In this document: positions 8,254-16,009 of the stretch, piece after piece
How positions within the stretch are numbered: the stretch's first letter is position 1
How the letters are laid out: each line of letters opens with the position of its first letter
Source: Erysipelotrichaceae bacterium
Lineage (GTDB): Bacteria; Bacillota_I; Bacilli_A; Erysipelotrichales; Coprobacillaceae
Reading direction: 5' to 3'
NCBI GenBank assembly: GCA_021201655.1
Contig: JAJQEL010000011.1
Coordinates: forward strand, 1 to 35,828
Length of the DNA stretch: 35,828 nucleotides
The notes under the pieces: model-generated
Seen by the model: only the letters and a program-made list of their open reading frames with translations
Told to the model about the DNA's origin: nothing
The model's database searches: none
Translations under genes and position numbers: made by a program

Positions 8254-9114
8254 ATGTCATTATATTATCGATTATTATTAGCTTCATTATTTTGGGGTAG
8301 TAATGTTATAGTGATGAAAATATTATTGAATGATATATCTTTTCTCATGCTTGCATTGTTACGTGTTTGGATATCATTATTATGTTTGAGTGTTTATATG
8401 CTATATAAGCATATATCTTTTCATTATCAATATCATTTAAAAGGATTATTAATTGGCATATTGGGTATATATTTGAATTTTGTATTGACATTTATGGGAA
8501 TGAGCGAAGTAAGTGGTCAAAATAATGCTTTGATGAATGCCTTAGCACCTGTTGTAACATTTATTCTTTCTGTTTTATTGTTACATCATAAGGCTTATAA
8601 ATATGATTATATAGCTCTTATTTTAGCAATATTAGCTTTTTTAATATCTATACAATTTGATTTCTCTAAAATTAATTTAGGATTTATCTATCTTTTTTTG
8701 GGTATGATAATGTATATGTTATCCAATGTATGCATTCAAAGATTTCAGCTTAAGCATTGTTTTCAACTTATATTTTATGAATTATTATATGGTTTTATAT
8801 TTTTAATGATTCATTCTTATATTATTGATTCCTTTGAAATGCATTCTATTGTAAATCTATCTTTATTTCATTGGTTATTATTAATTATTATTTCAGGTGC
8901 TGGTTTTGCTTTTATTCAAATAACTTATATGCATTCAATAAATGAAATAGGTGCCTACAAAACGAGTTTTTATTTAAGTTTGAATCCGCTTGTTACTTAT
9001 ATAGAATCTATTATTTTTTTACAGGAATCAATAGATGTGGTACATCTTTTAAGTTTTATGGCTATTCTTGTTAGTATCTATCTTATACATATTCATGCGC
9101 ATAATATAACTTGA
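8254..9114 (+). CDS. EamA/DMT superfamily transporter
   Basis: This 286-residue protein is almost wholly hydrophobic, with about ten membrane segments arranged as two EamA-like repeats. Typical features are LLLASLFWGSNVIVMKI at the start, GQNNALMNALAPVVTFI, and in the second half SLNPLVTYIESIIFLQESI. DMT transporters export or exchange small metabolites; the substrate cannot be read from sequence. The start is fixed by GGTGAT three bases before the ATG, the same spacing as at 977 and 18704. Unusually, that site lies in a strong hairpin, so expression may need read-through or ribosome-assisted melting. No promoter of its own was found. Confidence 0.88.
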   Translation: MSLYYRLLLASLFWGSNVIVMKILLNDISFLMLALLRVWISLLCLSVYMLYKHISFHYQYHLKGLLIGILGIYLNFVLTFMGMSEVSGQNNALMNALAPVVTFILSVLLLHHKAYKYDYIALILAILAFLISIQFDFSKINLGFIYLFLGMIMYMLSNVCIQRFQLKHCFQLIFYELLYGFIFLMIHSYIIDSFEMHSIVNLSLFHWLLLIIISGAGFAFIQITYMHSINEIGAYKTSFYLSLNPLVTYIESIIFLQESIDVVHLLSFMAILVSIYLIHIHAHNIT

Positions 9115-9139
9115 CATTTATATTTGTTTTTTTTAAAAT
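9111..9139 (+). promoter_or_regulatory. Sigma-A promoter of the DUF1015 gene
   Basis: A consensus TTGACA (9111-9116) and a near-consensus TAAAAT (9134-9139) are separated by 17 bp. They overlap the end of the transporter gene, and a GGGGGGG-containing ribosome binding region follows before the ATG at 9170. Confidence 0.88.
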
Positions 9140-9169
9140 GGTACATGTGATTAAGGGGGGGATTCTGAA

Positions 9170-10405
9170 ATGAATTCATGTTTTCGTTCAGCGGATATTT
9201 TATTACCAAATAAAGATATAGATAAGCATAAATGGGCTGTGGTAGCTTGTGATCAATATACCAGTCAAGAAGATTATTGGCACAATGTTGAAAATATTGT
9301 ACGAGATGAACCATCTACTTTAAATATTATATATCCAGAGGTTTATTTAGGTAAAGATGATAATAGAATTCAAAACATTCAAGATAAAATGGTATCTTAT
9401 ATGAATAATGGTATTATTGAGGATAGTATTAAAGATGGTTTTGTATTAGTAGAAAGAACGTCTGAGGCAGGTACACGTTTAGGATTAGTAGGGGTTATTG
9501 ATTTAGAAGCATATGACTTCACACCAGGTACAAATGCACTAATACGTGCCACTGAAGGCACTATCGCTTCGCGTATACCACCAAGATTACGTATTCGTGA
9601 AAATGCTTTATTAGAATGTTCTCATGTGATGGTGTTAATTGATGATAAATCACAACAATTGATTGAGCCATTATATGATATGAAGGAATCATTAGATTGT
9701 ATCTATGATATGGATTTAATGATGAATGGCGGCCATTTAAGAGGTTTTCGTATTGATGGAGATGAAGCTCAACAGGTGAATGAATTATTAGTTAAAATGG
9801 AAAAAGAAAGTGGCGGCTTTTTCTTAGCTGTTGGTGATGGTAATCATTCTTTAGCAACTGCTAAAACACATTGGCTTAATGTAAAGGCAACATTGAGTGA
9901 AGATGGAAGAGAAAATCATCCTGCTAGATATGCATTAGTTGAACTTGTTAATTTACATTCTCCAGCATTATTCTTTGAACCTATTCATCGTGTTTTATTT
10001 AATGTTGATATGAATGATGTTTATCATGGCTTTATTGAATCATTGAATAAACAAAATATCCCATATTCTGAAGGTGATGATATTGTCTTTATTGATAATG
10101 ATGAAGAAAAACATTTAAAATTATTCAATGAAGATGGACGTATTCCATTAGATATTTTACAGAGTTATTTAGATTGCTATTTACAAATACATAATAATTC
10201 TTCTATCGATTATGTTCATGGTGAAGATGCTGTTAGAGAATTAGCTAAAAAAGATCACAATTGTGGTATTTTATTAGGTTCTATTGATAAAGATACCTTA
10301 TTTCCTGCCATTGCAGCAGGTGGCGTATTACCAAGAAAAACATTCTCTATGGGTGAAGCCTATGAAAAACGTTATTATGTAGAATGCCGTAAAATTCAAA
10401 AATAA
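9170..10405 (+). CDS. DUF1015 family protein
   Basis: This 411-residue soluble protein belongs to DUF1015, widespread in anaerobic Firmicutes, with no confirmed biochemical activity known to me. Recognisable pieces are KWAVVACDQYTSQEDYW and IYPEVYL near the N-terminus, a central GTRLGLVGVIDLEAYDF, and the conserved GDGNHSLATAKTHW motif near residue 224, which looks like an active-site or metal-binding loop. The C-terminus ends AAGGVLPRKTFSMGEAYEKR, also typical. The length is standard. It has its own strong promoter and appears monocistronic, since another promoter begins directly after its stop. Confidence 0.88.
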   Translation: MNSCFRSADILLPNKDIDKHKWAVVACDQYTSQEDYWHNVENIVRDEPSTLNIIYPEVYLGKDDNRIQNIQDKMVSYMNNGIIEDSIKDGFVLVERTSEAGTRLGLVGVIDLEAYDFTPGTNALIRATEGTIASRIPPRLRIRENALLECSHVMVLIDDKSQQLIEPLYDMKESLDCIYDMDLMMNGGHLRGFRIDGDEAQQVNELLVKMEKESGGFFLAVGDGNHSLATAKTHWLNVKATLSEDGRENHPARYALVELVNLHSPALFFEPIHRVLFNVDMNDVYHGFIESLNKQNIPYSEGDDIVFIDNDEEKHLKLFNEDGRIPLDILQSYLDCYLQIHNNSSIDYVHGEDAVRELAKKDHNCGILLGSIDKDTLFPAIAAGGVLPRKTFSMGEAYEKRYYVECRKIQK

Positions 10406-10406
10406 C

Positions 10407-10434
10407 TTGACAATTATTTAATAATCTATATAAT
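10407..10434 (+). promoter_or_regulatory. Sigma-A promoter of rpsO
   Basis: TTGACA (10407-10412) and TATAAT (10429-10434) are both exact consensus boxes, 16 bp apart. The start site is expected near 10441, giving a leader of about 75 nt. Confidence 0.93.
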
Positions 10435-10440
10435 AATTGT

Positions 10441-10500
10441 TGCGACTATATCTAGGACTTATGAGTCCTCGACTTAAATCTTGGATGTAGCTAAGAAATA
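10441..10500 (+). ncRNA. Structured rpsO 5' leader (probable S15 autoregulatory element)
   Basis: Within the leader, CTATATCTAG (10446-10455) can pair over 10 positions, with G-U pairs, to TTGGATGTAG (10481-10490). Inside it AGGACT-TATG-AGTCCT (10454-10469) makes a compact hairpin. S15 represses its own mRNA through leader structures in several bacteria, and these are not conserved between phyla. The structure is seen in the sequence; regulation by S15 is inferred. Confidence 0.55.
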
Positions 10501-10515
10501 TATAGGAGGAAAATT

Positions 10516-10782
10516 ATGTTAACTAAAGAAGAAAAAACAGCTATTATTAAGGAATATGCAACAAAAGAAGGAGATACTGGTTCTACTCAAGTACAAATTG
10601 CTTTATTAACTTATGATATTAATAAGTTAAATGAACACTTCAAAGTGCATAAGAAAGATCATCATTCTAATAGAGGTTTATTAAAGAAAATCGGTAGAAG
10701 AAGAGATTTATTAAGATATCTTAAAAGGGAAGATCTTGATAGCTATACTGAATTATGTGACAGACTTGGTTTAAGAAAATAG
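10516..10782 (+). CDS. rpsO: Ribosomal protein S15
   Basis: S15 is a primary binder of the 16S rRNA central domain and helps form the inter-subunit bridge. The 88-residue protein shows the canonical sequence: [34 protein letters not shown], and [29 protein letters not shown] before the ATG is a strong ribosome binding site. It has its own consensus promoter, a structured leader and a strong terminator, so it is an independent unit; pnp, often next in Bacillus, is absent. Confidence 0.98.
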   Translation: MLTKEEKTAIIKEYATKEGDTGSTQVQIALLTYDINKLNEHFKVHKKDHHSNRGLLKKIGRRRDLLRYLKREDLDSYTELCDRLGLRK

Positions 10783-10787
10783 CCATT

Positions 10788-10814
10788 AAAGCAATATTGA
10801 AATATTGCTTTTTT
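10788..10814 (+). terminator. Terminator of rpsO
   Basis: AAAGCAATATT pairs with AATATTGCTTT around a GA loop, followed by a T-run to 10814. It begins six bases after the rpsO stop. Confidence 0.94.
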
Positions 10815-10857
10815 ATTTAGATATCACTAATAAAGAATTATTGAAACAACTAAAAAG

Positions 10858-10887
10858 TATTGACAAGAAATGTCAATAGGCTATAAT
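10858..10887 (+). promoter_or_regulatory. Promoter with overlapping palindromic operator
   Basis: TTGACA (10860-10865) and TATAAT (10882-10887) are separated by 16 bp. A perfect 8-bp inverted repeat, TATTGACA (10858-10865) and TGTCAATA (10871-10878) around AGAAA, covers the -35 box and spacer. A repressor bound there would block RNA polymerase. The boxes and repeat are visible; the regulator is unknown. Confidence 0.85.
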
Positions 10888-10936
10888 GAAAATATCATTT
10901 ATTCCATATTTTATGGATAAGAGAGAGGAGAAGAAA

Positions 10937-11710
10937 ATGAAGAAGTTATTAAAAGGGCTTATGGTTGCAGCTTTAGCTTTAACTCTATGTGCATGTAGTA
11001 GCAGTGATGACACTGAAACAGATACCGAAGTTGTTACAATTACAGTTGCCGTTAGTCCAGATTATGCACCTTATGAATCTTTAGATACAGATGGTGAAAC
11101 AATTGTTGGTTTTGATGCTGACATGGTTGCTTTATTCCCAAGTTATATTAATACTGATGAAACAACTTATGAATTTGAATGGTATAATATGTCATTTGAT
11201 AATATTGTTACACAAATTCAAGCTGGGCAAGCTGATGTAGGTATTTCTGGTTTTACTTATAGTGAAGATCGTAAAGTGGCATGGTCTGATCCATATTTAG
11301 GAACTGCTCAAGTGGCAGTAGTTGCAGCTGATAGTGATATTGAAACAGTTGATGATTTAAAAGGTAAAACTATTGCTGCACAAAGCGGTGCAACTGGTGA
11401 AGAAGCAGCTAAATCAATTGAAGATGCAAATGTTGTTTCTGTATCAAATGTTCAGGAAATCTTTACATCATTAACGAGTGGTCAATATGATGCTGTTGTT
11501 GTAGATTCAGGTGTTGCCCAAAACTATGCTGATGCTCAAGGTTTTAAGATTTTAGATGAAGTATTATTAGATGAAAAGAACTACATTATTGCTCAAGAAG
11601 GTAATGATGAAATGATTGAACTTATGAATACTTGTATTGCTCAATTCTTAGCTAGTGATGATTATGCTGAATTATGTGAAAAATGGGGCTTAACTGCATT
11701 AGAAGAATAA
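10937..11710 (+). CDS. Amino-acid ABC transporter substrate-binding lipoprotein
   Basis: This is a family 3 (polar amino acid) solute-binding protein tethered outside the membrane. The N-terminus MKKLLKGLMVAALALTLCAC is a lipoprotein signal, with lipidated Cys at about residue 20 and a Ser/Asp/Thr-rich linker after it. The mature domain starts TITVAVSPDYAPYESL and includes VGFDADMVALF, QAGQADVGISGFTYSEDRK and KGKTIAAQSGATGEEAA. GAGAGGAG six bases upstream fixes the start; a longer frame begins essentially at the transcription start and is rejected. The mature length is normal. Its terminator separates it from the permease, which has its own promoter, so the binding protein may be made in excess. 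The substrate cannot be read from sequence. Confidence 0.93.
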   Translation: MKKLLKGLMVAALALTLCACSSSDDTETDTEVVTITVAVSPDYAPYESLDTDGETIVGFDADMVALFPSYINTDETTYEFEWYNMSFDNIVTQIQAGQADVGISGFTYSEDRKVAWSDPYLGTAQVAVVAADSDIETVDDLKGKTIAAQSGATGEEAAKSIEDANVVSVSNVQEIFTSLTSGQYDAVVVDSGVAQNYADAQGFKILDEVLLDEKNYIIAQEGNDEMIELMNTCIAQFLASDDYAELCEKWGLTALEE

Positions 11711-11733
11711 TTATCTATCAGTCATTTAAATAG

Positions 11734-11763
11734 GATACGATTTAACAATCGTATCTTTTTTTT
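11734..11763 (+). terminator. Terminator after the substrate-binding protein gene
   Basis: GATACGATT (11734-11742) pairs with AATCGTATC (11747-11755), loop TAAC, followed by eight T. Confidence 0.95.
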
Positions 11764-11764
11764 C

Positions 11765-11793
11765 TTTTCATATCTTCTAAAATCGAGTATAAT
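11765..11793 (+). promoter_or_regulatory. Promoter of the permease–ATPase–aminotransferase unit
   Basis: TATAAT at 11788-11793 is preceded at 17 bp by TTTTCA (11765-11770), immediately after the upstream terminator. Confidence 0.75.
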
Positions 11794-11831
11794 GATAAAA
11801 AGTTATTACTTATGAGAGGCAGGGGATATAT

Positions 11832-12515
11832 ATGTTTAGTGCATTTAATGAGATATTTACAGTAAGTAATTTATTGTTTTTATTAAAAGGTGCTGGTATT
11901 TCATTAGGTTTAGCAGCTGTTTCATTAGTATTTGGTTTGATTTTAGGTATTATTGGTGCTGCTTGTAAAATATCTAAGAATCGTATTTTACAAATAATTG
12001 CTAATGTGTATGTAGAAGTGATTCGTGGTACGCCTATGTTACTTCAGATTTATTTAATTTTTAATGTGGTACCAATGATTGTTTCATCTTTTACAGGTTC
12101 ACCTTTTAGAATGAATTATTATTTGATAGGTATTATAGCCATGAGTATTAATAGTGGAGCTTATCAAGTAGAACTTATTAGAAGTGGTATTAATGGAGTA
12201 GATAAAGGCCAATGGGAAGCTTGTGAAACAATTGGATTATCTTATTTTCAGACTTTAAGATTTGTGGTTTTACCACAGGCTTTTAAACGTATTATACCAC
12301 CATTAGTATCTGAATTTATTACTTTAATTAAAGATTCATCTTTGATTTCTTGTATCGGTGCCATTGAATTAATGAATGCCTCAAGAGTTTTAGGTAATCA
12401 ATATTATGAATATATGACGCCTTATTGTTTAGCAGGGGTTTATTATTTAGTGATGACATTAACGATTTCACAAATATCAAAAGCATTAGAAAGGAAGTTG
12501 GCAGAAAGTGATTAG
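11832..12515 (+). CDS. Amino-acid ABC transporter permease
   Basis: This is the membrane subunit of a polar amino-acid importer of the His/Glu/Gln type. About five membrane helices are visible in 227 residues. [17 protein letters not shown] and the cytoplasmic EAA loop ([25 protein letters not shown] split over residues about 136-160), which docks on the ATPase, are typical. AGGCAGGGGA precedes the ATG. It overlaps the ATPase gene by 8 nt. It would work with the lipoprotein upstream and the ATPase downstream. Confidence 0.94.
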   Translation: MFSAFNEIFTVSNLLFLLKGAGISLGLAAVSLVFGLILGIIGAACKISKNRILQIIANVYVEVIRGTPMLLQIYLIFNVVPMIVSSFTGSPFRMNYYLIGIIAMSINSGAYQVELIRSGINGVDKGQWEACETIGLSYFQTLRFVVLPQAFKRIIPPLVSEFITLIKDSSLISCIGAIELMNASRVLGNQYYEYMTPYCLAGVYYLVMTLTISQISKALERKLAESD

Positions 12516-13236
12516 AGTAGAACATATTACTAAACAATTTAAAGATTTAACAGCTGTTGATGATGTTTCACTAGAAGTCAAAAAAGGTGAAGTTGTTTGT
12601 CTTATTGGACCTTCTGGTTCTGGTAAAAGTACTGTTTTAAGATGCATTAATGGTTTAGAAAAACCTGAAAAAGGTCAAATTTATTTGGATGATGAATTAT
12701 TAGATTATAAAAATAAGGAAAAATATAATTTGATGCGTCGAAAAATGGGATTTGTATTTCAGCATTTTAATTTATTTCCAAATATGACAGTCTTACAGAA
12801 TTTAACCTTAGCACCTATTCAAGTGATGAAAAAAAGTGAGGGTGAAGCCATTGAAATAGCTGAAAAATATTTAGATCGTGTTGGTTTATTAGATAAAAGA
12901 GACGAATTTCCTAATAAGTTATCTGGTGGCCAAAAACAAAGAGTGGCCATTGCCCGTAGTCTTTGTCTAAATCCTGAAATTATGTTGTTTGATGAGCCCA
13001 CAAGTGCTTTGGATCCAGAAATGATTATTGAGGTATTACAGGTTATGAAAGAATTAAGTGAAGAAGGTATGACAATGATTGTTGTTACTCATGAAATGGG
13101 TTTTGCGAAAACTGTAGCTAATCGTGTTATCTTCTTAGAAGCTGGTAAAATTGTTGAAGAAAATGATGCACGAGCTTTCTTTGATAATCCACAAACAGAA
13201 AGGGCTCAAGATTTCTTGAATAAGGTCATGTATTAA
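12508..13236 (+). CDS. Amino-acid ABC transporter ATP-binding protein
   Basis: This is the ATPase that powers the importer. All nucleotide-binding motifs are present: Walker [10 protein letters not shown] (about residues 32-40), Q-loop FQHFNLF, signature [15 protein letters not shown], Walker [13 protein letters not shown] and switch His in VVTHEMGF. The start is GTG at 12508, inside the end of the permease gene; this gives the usual N-terminus [11 protein letters not shown] and 242 residues. The stop overlaps the next ATG by one base (TAATG), so the aminotransferase is probably coupled. Confidence 0.95.
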   Translation: MIRVEHITKQFKDLTAVDDVSLEVKKGEVVCLIGPSGSGKSTVLRCINGLEKPEKGQIYLDDELLDYKNKEKYNLMRRKMGFVFQHFNLFPNMTVLQNLTLAPIQVMKKSEGEAIEIAEKYLDRVGLLDKRDEFPNKLSGGQKQRVAIARSLCLNPEIMLFDEPTSALDPEMIIEVLQVMKELSEEGMTMIVVTHEMGFAKTVANRVIFLEAGKIVEENDARAFFDNPQTERAQDFLNKVMY

Positions 13237-14336
13237 TGAAAATTAAAGAATTTTCGGTAGAAACTTATATGACAAATCATGAACATGATTGTCTATATAA
13301 TTTATCTGATACTTGTGTTGATAGTCTAAGCATTGCTGATTTAAATGTTGATATAAATAGAATGCTGACTATGAAAATGGATTATGGTCCAATTATTGGG
13401 TCCCATCATTTAAAGGATGGTATTTTATCTTTATATGAAACAGGGACTTATGATAATATTGCAATTACGCATGGGGCTATCAATGGCAATGAACTAGTGA
13501 TGATGACTTTATTGGAAACTGGTGATCATGTCATAGCTATGAGTCCATCATATCAACAAATGTATGAATTTCCTCAATCTATTGGTTGTCTTGTATCAAT
13601 AATAGAATTAACAGAAGATAATGATTGGATGCCCTCTATTGATGATTTTAGACAACTTATCAATGATCATACGAAACTTATTTGTATAACATCACCTAAT
13701 AATCCTACAGGAACAACTTTTAACATGGAATTCATGAAAGAATTAATAGATTTAGCTAAACAATATGATTGTTATATTTTAGTTGATGAAATATATCGTG
13801 GCGTAAATACGAAAACAAAAACTTTAACGCCATCATTTTCTGATTATTATGATAAAGCTATTATTACTTCTAGCTTATCGAAAGTTTTCTCTTTTGCAGG
13901 CTTAAGATTAGGATGGATCAAAAGTTCAAAGGATATTATAGATTTAATTAATTATCGCAGAGATTATCATATTATTAGCAGTGGCCCTTTAGATGATTAT
14001 TTAGGAAGTATAGTTTTAGAAAATAAAGATAAAATATTACAAAGAAGTTTAGATATTTGTGATAGAAATAAAAAATATATTCGTCAATGGTTAGAAAAAG
14101 AATCATTAGTATCATGTGTCTTACCTGATGAAGGAACAGTTTGTTTCTTACATTATTATATAAACATGTCTTCATTAAATCTATGTGAGCGATTGCAAAA
14201 AGAGACAGGTGTTTTCTTTGTGCCTGGTTGTTGTTTTGGCAAAGAAAATTATTTACGATTTGGTTTTGCTCAGGATTATGAGATATTGGTTAAAGGATTA
14301 AATATTTTTTCTAAGTGGTTGCATGAGAATGCTTAA
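13236..14336 (+). CDS. PLP-dependent class I/II aminotransferase
   Basis: This fold-type I aminotransferase has 366 residues. The motifs are SPNNPTG, VDEIYRG (PLP-contacting Asp and Tyr) and SSLSKVFSFAGLRLGW with the Schiff-base Lys at K216, plus a C-terminal LRFGFA strand with the substrate-carboxylate Arg. The substrate is unknown. Because it is fused into the transporter operon (1-nt overlap with the ATPase), it may act on the imported amino acid, which is inference. Its stop codon lies in the loop of a terminator hairpin shared in position with the convergent flippase gene, and the two coding regions overlap by 4 nt. Confidence 0.9.
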   Translation: MKIKEFSVETYMTNHEHDCLYNLSDTCVDSLSIADLNVDINRMLTMKMDYGPIIGSHHLKDGILSLYETGTYDNIAITHGAINGNELVMMTLLETGDHVIAMSPSYQQMYEFPQSIGCLVSIIELTEDNDWMPSIDDFRQLINDHTKLICITSPNNPTGTTFNMEFMKELIDLAKQYDCYILVDEIYRGVNTKTKTLTPSFSDYYDKAIITSSLSKVFSFAGLRLGWIKSSKDIIDLINYRRDYHIISSGPLDDYLGSIVLENKDKILQRSLDICDRNKKYIRQWLEKESLVSCVLPDEGTVCFLHYYINMSSLNLCERLQKETGVFFVPGCCFGKENYLRFGFAQDYEILVKGLNIFSKWLHENA

Positions 14337-14350
14337 GGCATTCTCTTTTT
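14325..14350 (+). terminator. Terminator at the convergent gene junction
   Basis: GAGAATGC (14325-14332) pairs with GCATTCTC (14338-14345) around TTAAG, followed by five T on the plus strand. The loop carries the stop codons of both convergent genes. There is no T-run on the other strand, so it serves mainly the plus-strand operon. Confidence 0.9.
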
Positions 14351-15640
14351 ATATACCTCAAAATAAACATAATAGCTAGAAAACACTAGCGTTGATAATT
14401 GACCAATAAGCATAACAATACCAACACTAAGTACGGCATATCTTGGTGTTAATATAATTAGACATATAAATTCAATAGTTACTTCAAATCCACTCATTAT
14501 GAACATTTCCTGATTCTTGCCTAATGCCTGCAAAGTAGCACTTAATGGTGTCTGTAAATAACAAAGCGTAAAAGGAATACACATGTATTTTAAATAATCA
14601 TAGCCTTGGGTTGTATCATACATCATTTTCAAACATATATCTCCATAAAAATAAAAAATCAATGTAAAAGGTAAACTAATGATAAAACAAGCAACTAAAC
14701 CATATAGAATATGCTTTCTTAGACTATAATAACTAGAATAAGCAATATCTCTATTAAGTTGTGGTAGCATCATTCTTAAGATGACATTATTAAAAAATGT
14801 AGGTGTAAATAATAACGATACGACATATCCAGCCATAATTGCGAAATCGTTTTGCACAATACTTTCTGCATATCCAAGTCTTGATAACATGTTGACTAAT
14901 ACAATTGGTTCAATAAAGTTATATCCCGAATGTAATAACCTTGAACCCGTTAATGGCAAAGCAATATTCATGATGTCCTTAAATATAAAATGCTCTTTAA
15001 TATAATCAATATCATGATGTCTTATATTGATTTTTCGATGTAATTGAAAATATAAATATATAATTGATACCAATTCACCAATACTCATTGATAATATGGC
15101 AATCGAAACTAAAAAACAAATATCTAAATCATGAAGAAGAGTTATTAAAACAATACTAAAAATTATTCTTGAACTTTCTTCTAATATTGACGCTATCGCT
15201 AAGCATCCAACATTTTCTTTCCCTAAATAATAATTTTTCATAATGCCACTGATTCCAACAAGTGGTATAAAAGGAATCATGCATAATAATGGATATATGG
15301 CCTGGGGTTGTTTTAGTAAGTTTAATGCAATCATACGGCTAAAGCATAATAAACTTAAGACAATCAATAAACATGAACAACCACATATAAGTAATGCTGA
15401 AATAATAACTTTTTTATTTCGATATCGAGGATGTGATATTAAACGAAAAACAGCTGAAGGAATTGAAAACTGAGCTAAAGTAATACATAAAGATAAAGTT
15501 GGAATAACTAAAATATATAAAGCCATACCTTCATCATTAAGTAATCTAGATAATATCATTCGATTGATAAGAGAAAATATTTTTGATATTAATGTTGTAC
15601 TAGTGAGAATGATAAATGAATTAATCAATTTTCTTTTCAT
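14333..15640 (-). CDS. SpoVB-like polysaccharide/lipid flippase
   Basis: This 435-residue protein has 12 or more hydrophobic segments and belongs to the MVF/polysaccharide transporter (MOP) superfamily. The start (TSTTLISKIFSLINRMILSRLL), then GMALYILVIPTLSLCITLAQFSIPSAV, resembles SpoVB and related Firmicute flippases, which move lipid-linked wall precursors. In Bacillus subtilis spoVB lies in the same neighbourhood as comN and recJ, which supports this reading over other Wzx-like proteins. It is shorter than Bacillus SpoVB. AAAGGAAGTG lies about five bases before the ATG. It is transcribed divergently from comN-like. Confidence 0.8.
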   Translation of the reverse strand: MKRKLINSFIILTSTTLISKIFSLINRMILSRLLNDEGMALYILVIPTLSLCITLAQFSIPSAVFRLISHPRYRNKKVIISALLICGCSCLLIVLSLLCFSRMIALNLLKQPQAIYPLLCMIPFIPLVGISGIMKNYYLGKENVGCLAIASILEESSRIIFSIVLITLLHDLDICFLVSIAILSMSIGELVSIIYLYFQLHRKINIRHHDIDYIKEHFIFKDIMNIALPLTGSRLLHSGYNFIEPIVLVNMLSRLGYAESIVQNDFAIMAGYVVSLLFTPTFFNNVILRMMLPQLNRDIAYSSYYSLRKHILYGLVACFIISLPFTLIFYFYGDICLKMMYDTTQGYDYLKYMCIPFTLCYLQTPLSATLQALGKNQEMFIMSGFEVTIEFICLIILTPRYAVLSVGIVMLIGQLSTLVFSSYYVYFEVYKKRMP

Positions 15641-15642
15641 AA

Positions 15643-15715
15643 AACACTTCCTTTATGATTTCATTTCCTTTATAATAGATATGTTGAACGAATGAGAAAT
15701 ATGATAGGAAGTGTT
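15643..15715. repeat. Inverted repeat spanning two divergent ribosome binding sites
   Basis: AACACTTCCT (15643-15652) and AGGAAGTGTT (15706-15715) are perfect 10-bp inverted copies, each containing the Shine-Dalgarno of one of the divergent genes. TATAAT at 15671-15676 on the plus strand lies between them, with a poor -35. The symmetry may only reflect similar ribosome binding sites. Confidence 0.6.
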
Positions 15716-15717
15716 AG

Positions 15718-16008
15718 ATGATGGAGATAAATCTTAAAGAAAAATTGCCTTTGGATATATTATTTTTAATTCGTATTAAGGCTAATGAATTTAAGAGTCA
15801 AGGAATACAGGAAATAGATGTTAATGATATTAAAGAGTATCTTTATATAACAAAATGGAAGAATATGGATAGTATTTCTATGTGTGATTTAATTGATGAT
15901 ATTATGTCTTTACAGTTTTCAGAAGTTTTTGATTATTTGAAGGTTAAAGTTATTAAAGAAGCATCACATATGAATCTAGAAGATTTTGAGGATTTAATAG
16001 CACAGTAG
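15718..16008 (+). CDS. ComN-like post-transcriptional regulator
   Basis: This 96-residue acidic protein fits the small 'post-transcriptional regulator' family typified by Bacillus ComN (YrzD). It has an N-terminal helix followed by GIQEIDVNDIKEYLYITKW, a small DNA/RNA-binding-like fold, and an Asp-rich helix. In Bacillus, ComN promotes accumulation of comE operon mRNA and lies between spoVB and recJ, as here. Similarity by eye is modest, so synteny carries much of the call. The ATG at 15718 has GGAAG six bases upstream; 15721 is an alternative. recJ starts one base after its stop. Confidence 0.6.
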   Translation: MMEINLKEKLPLDILFLIRIKANEFKSQGIQEIDVNDIKEYLYITKWKNMDSISMCDLIDDIMSLQFSEVFDYLKVKVIKEASHMNLEDFEDLIAQ

Positions 16009-16009
16009 T

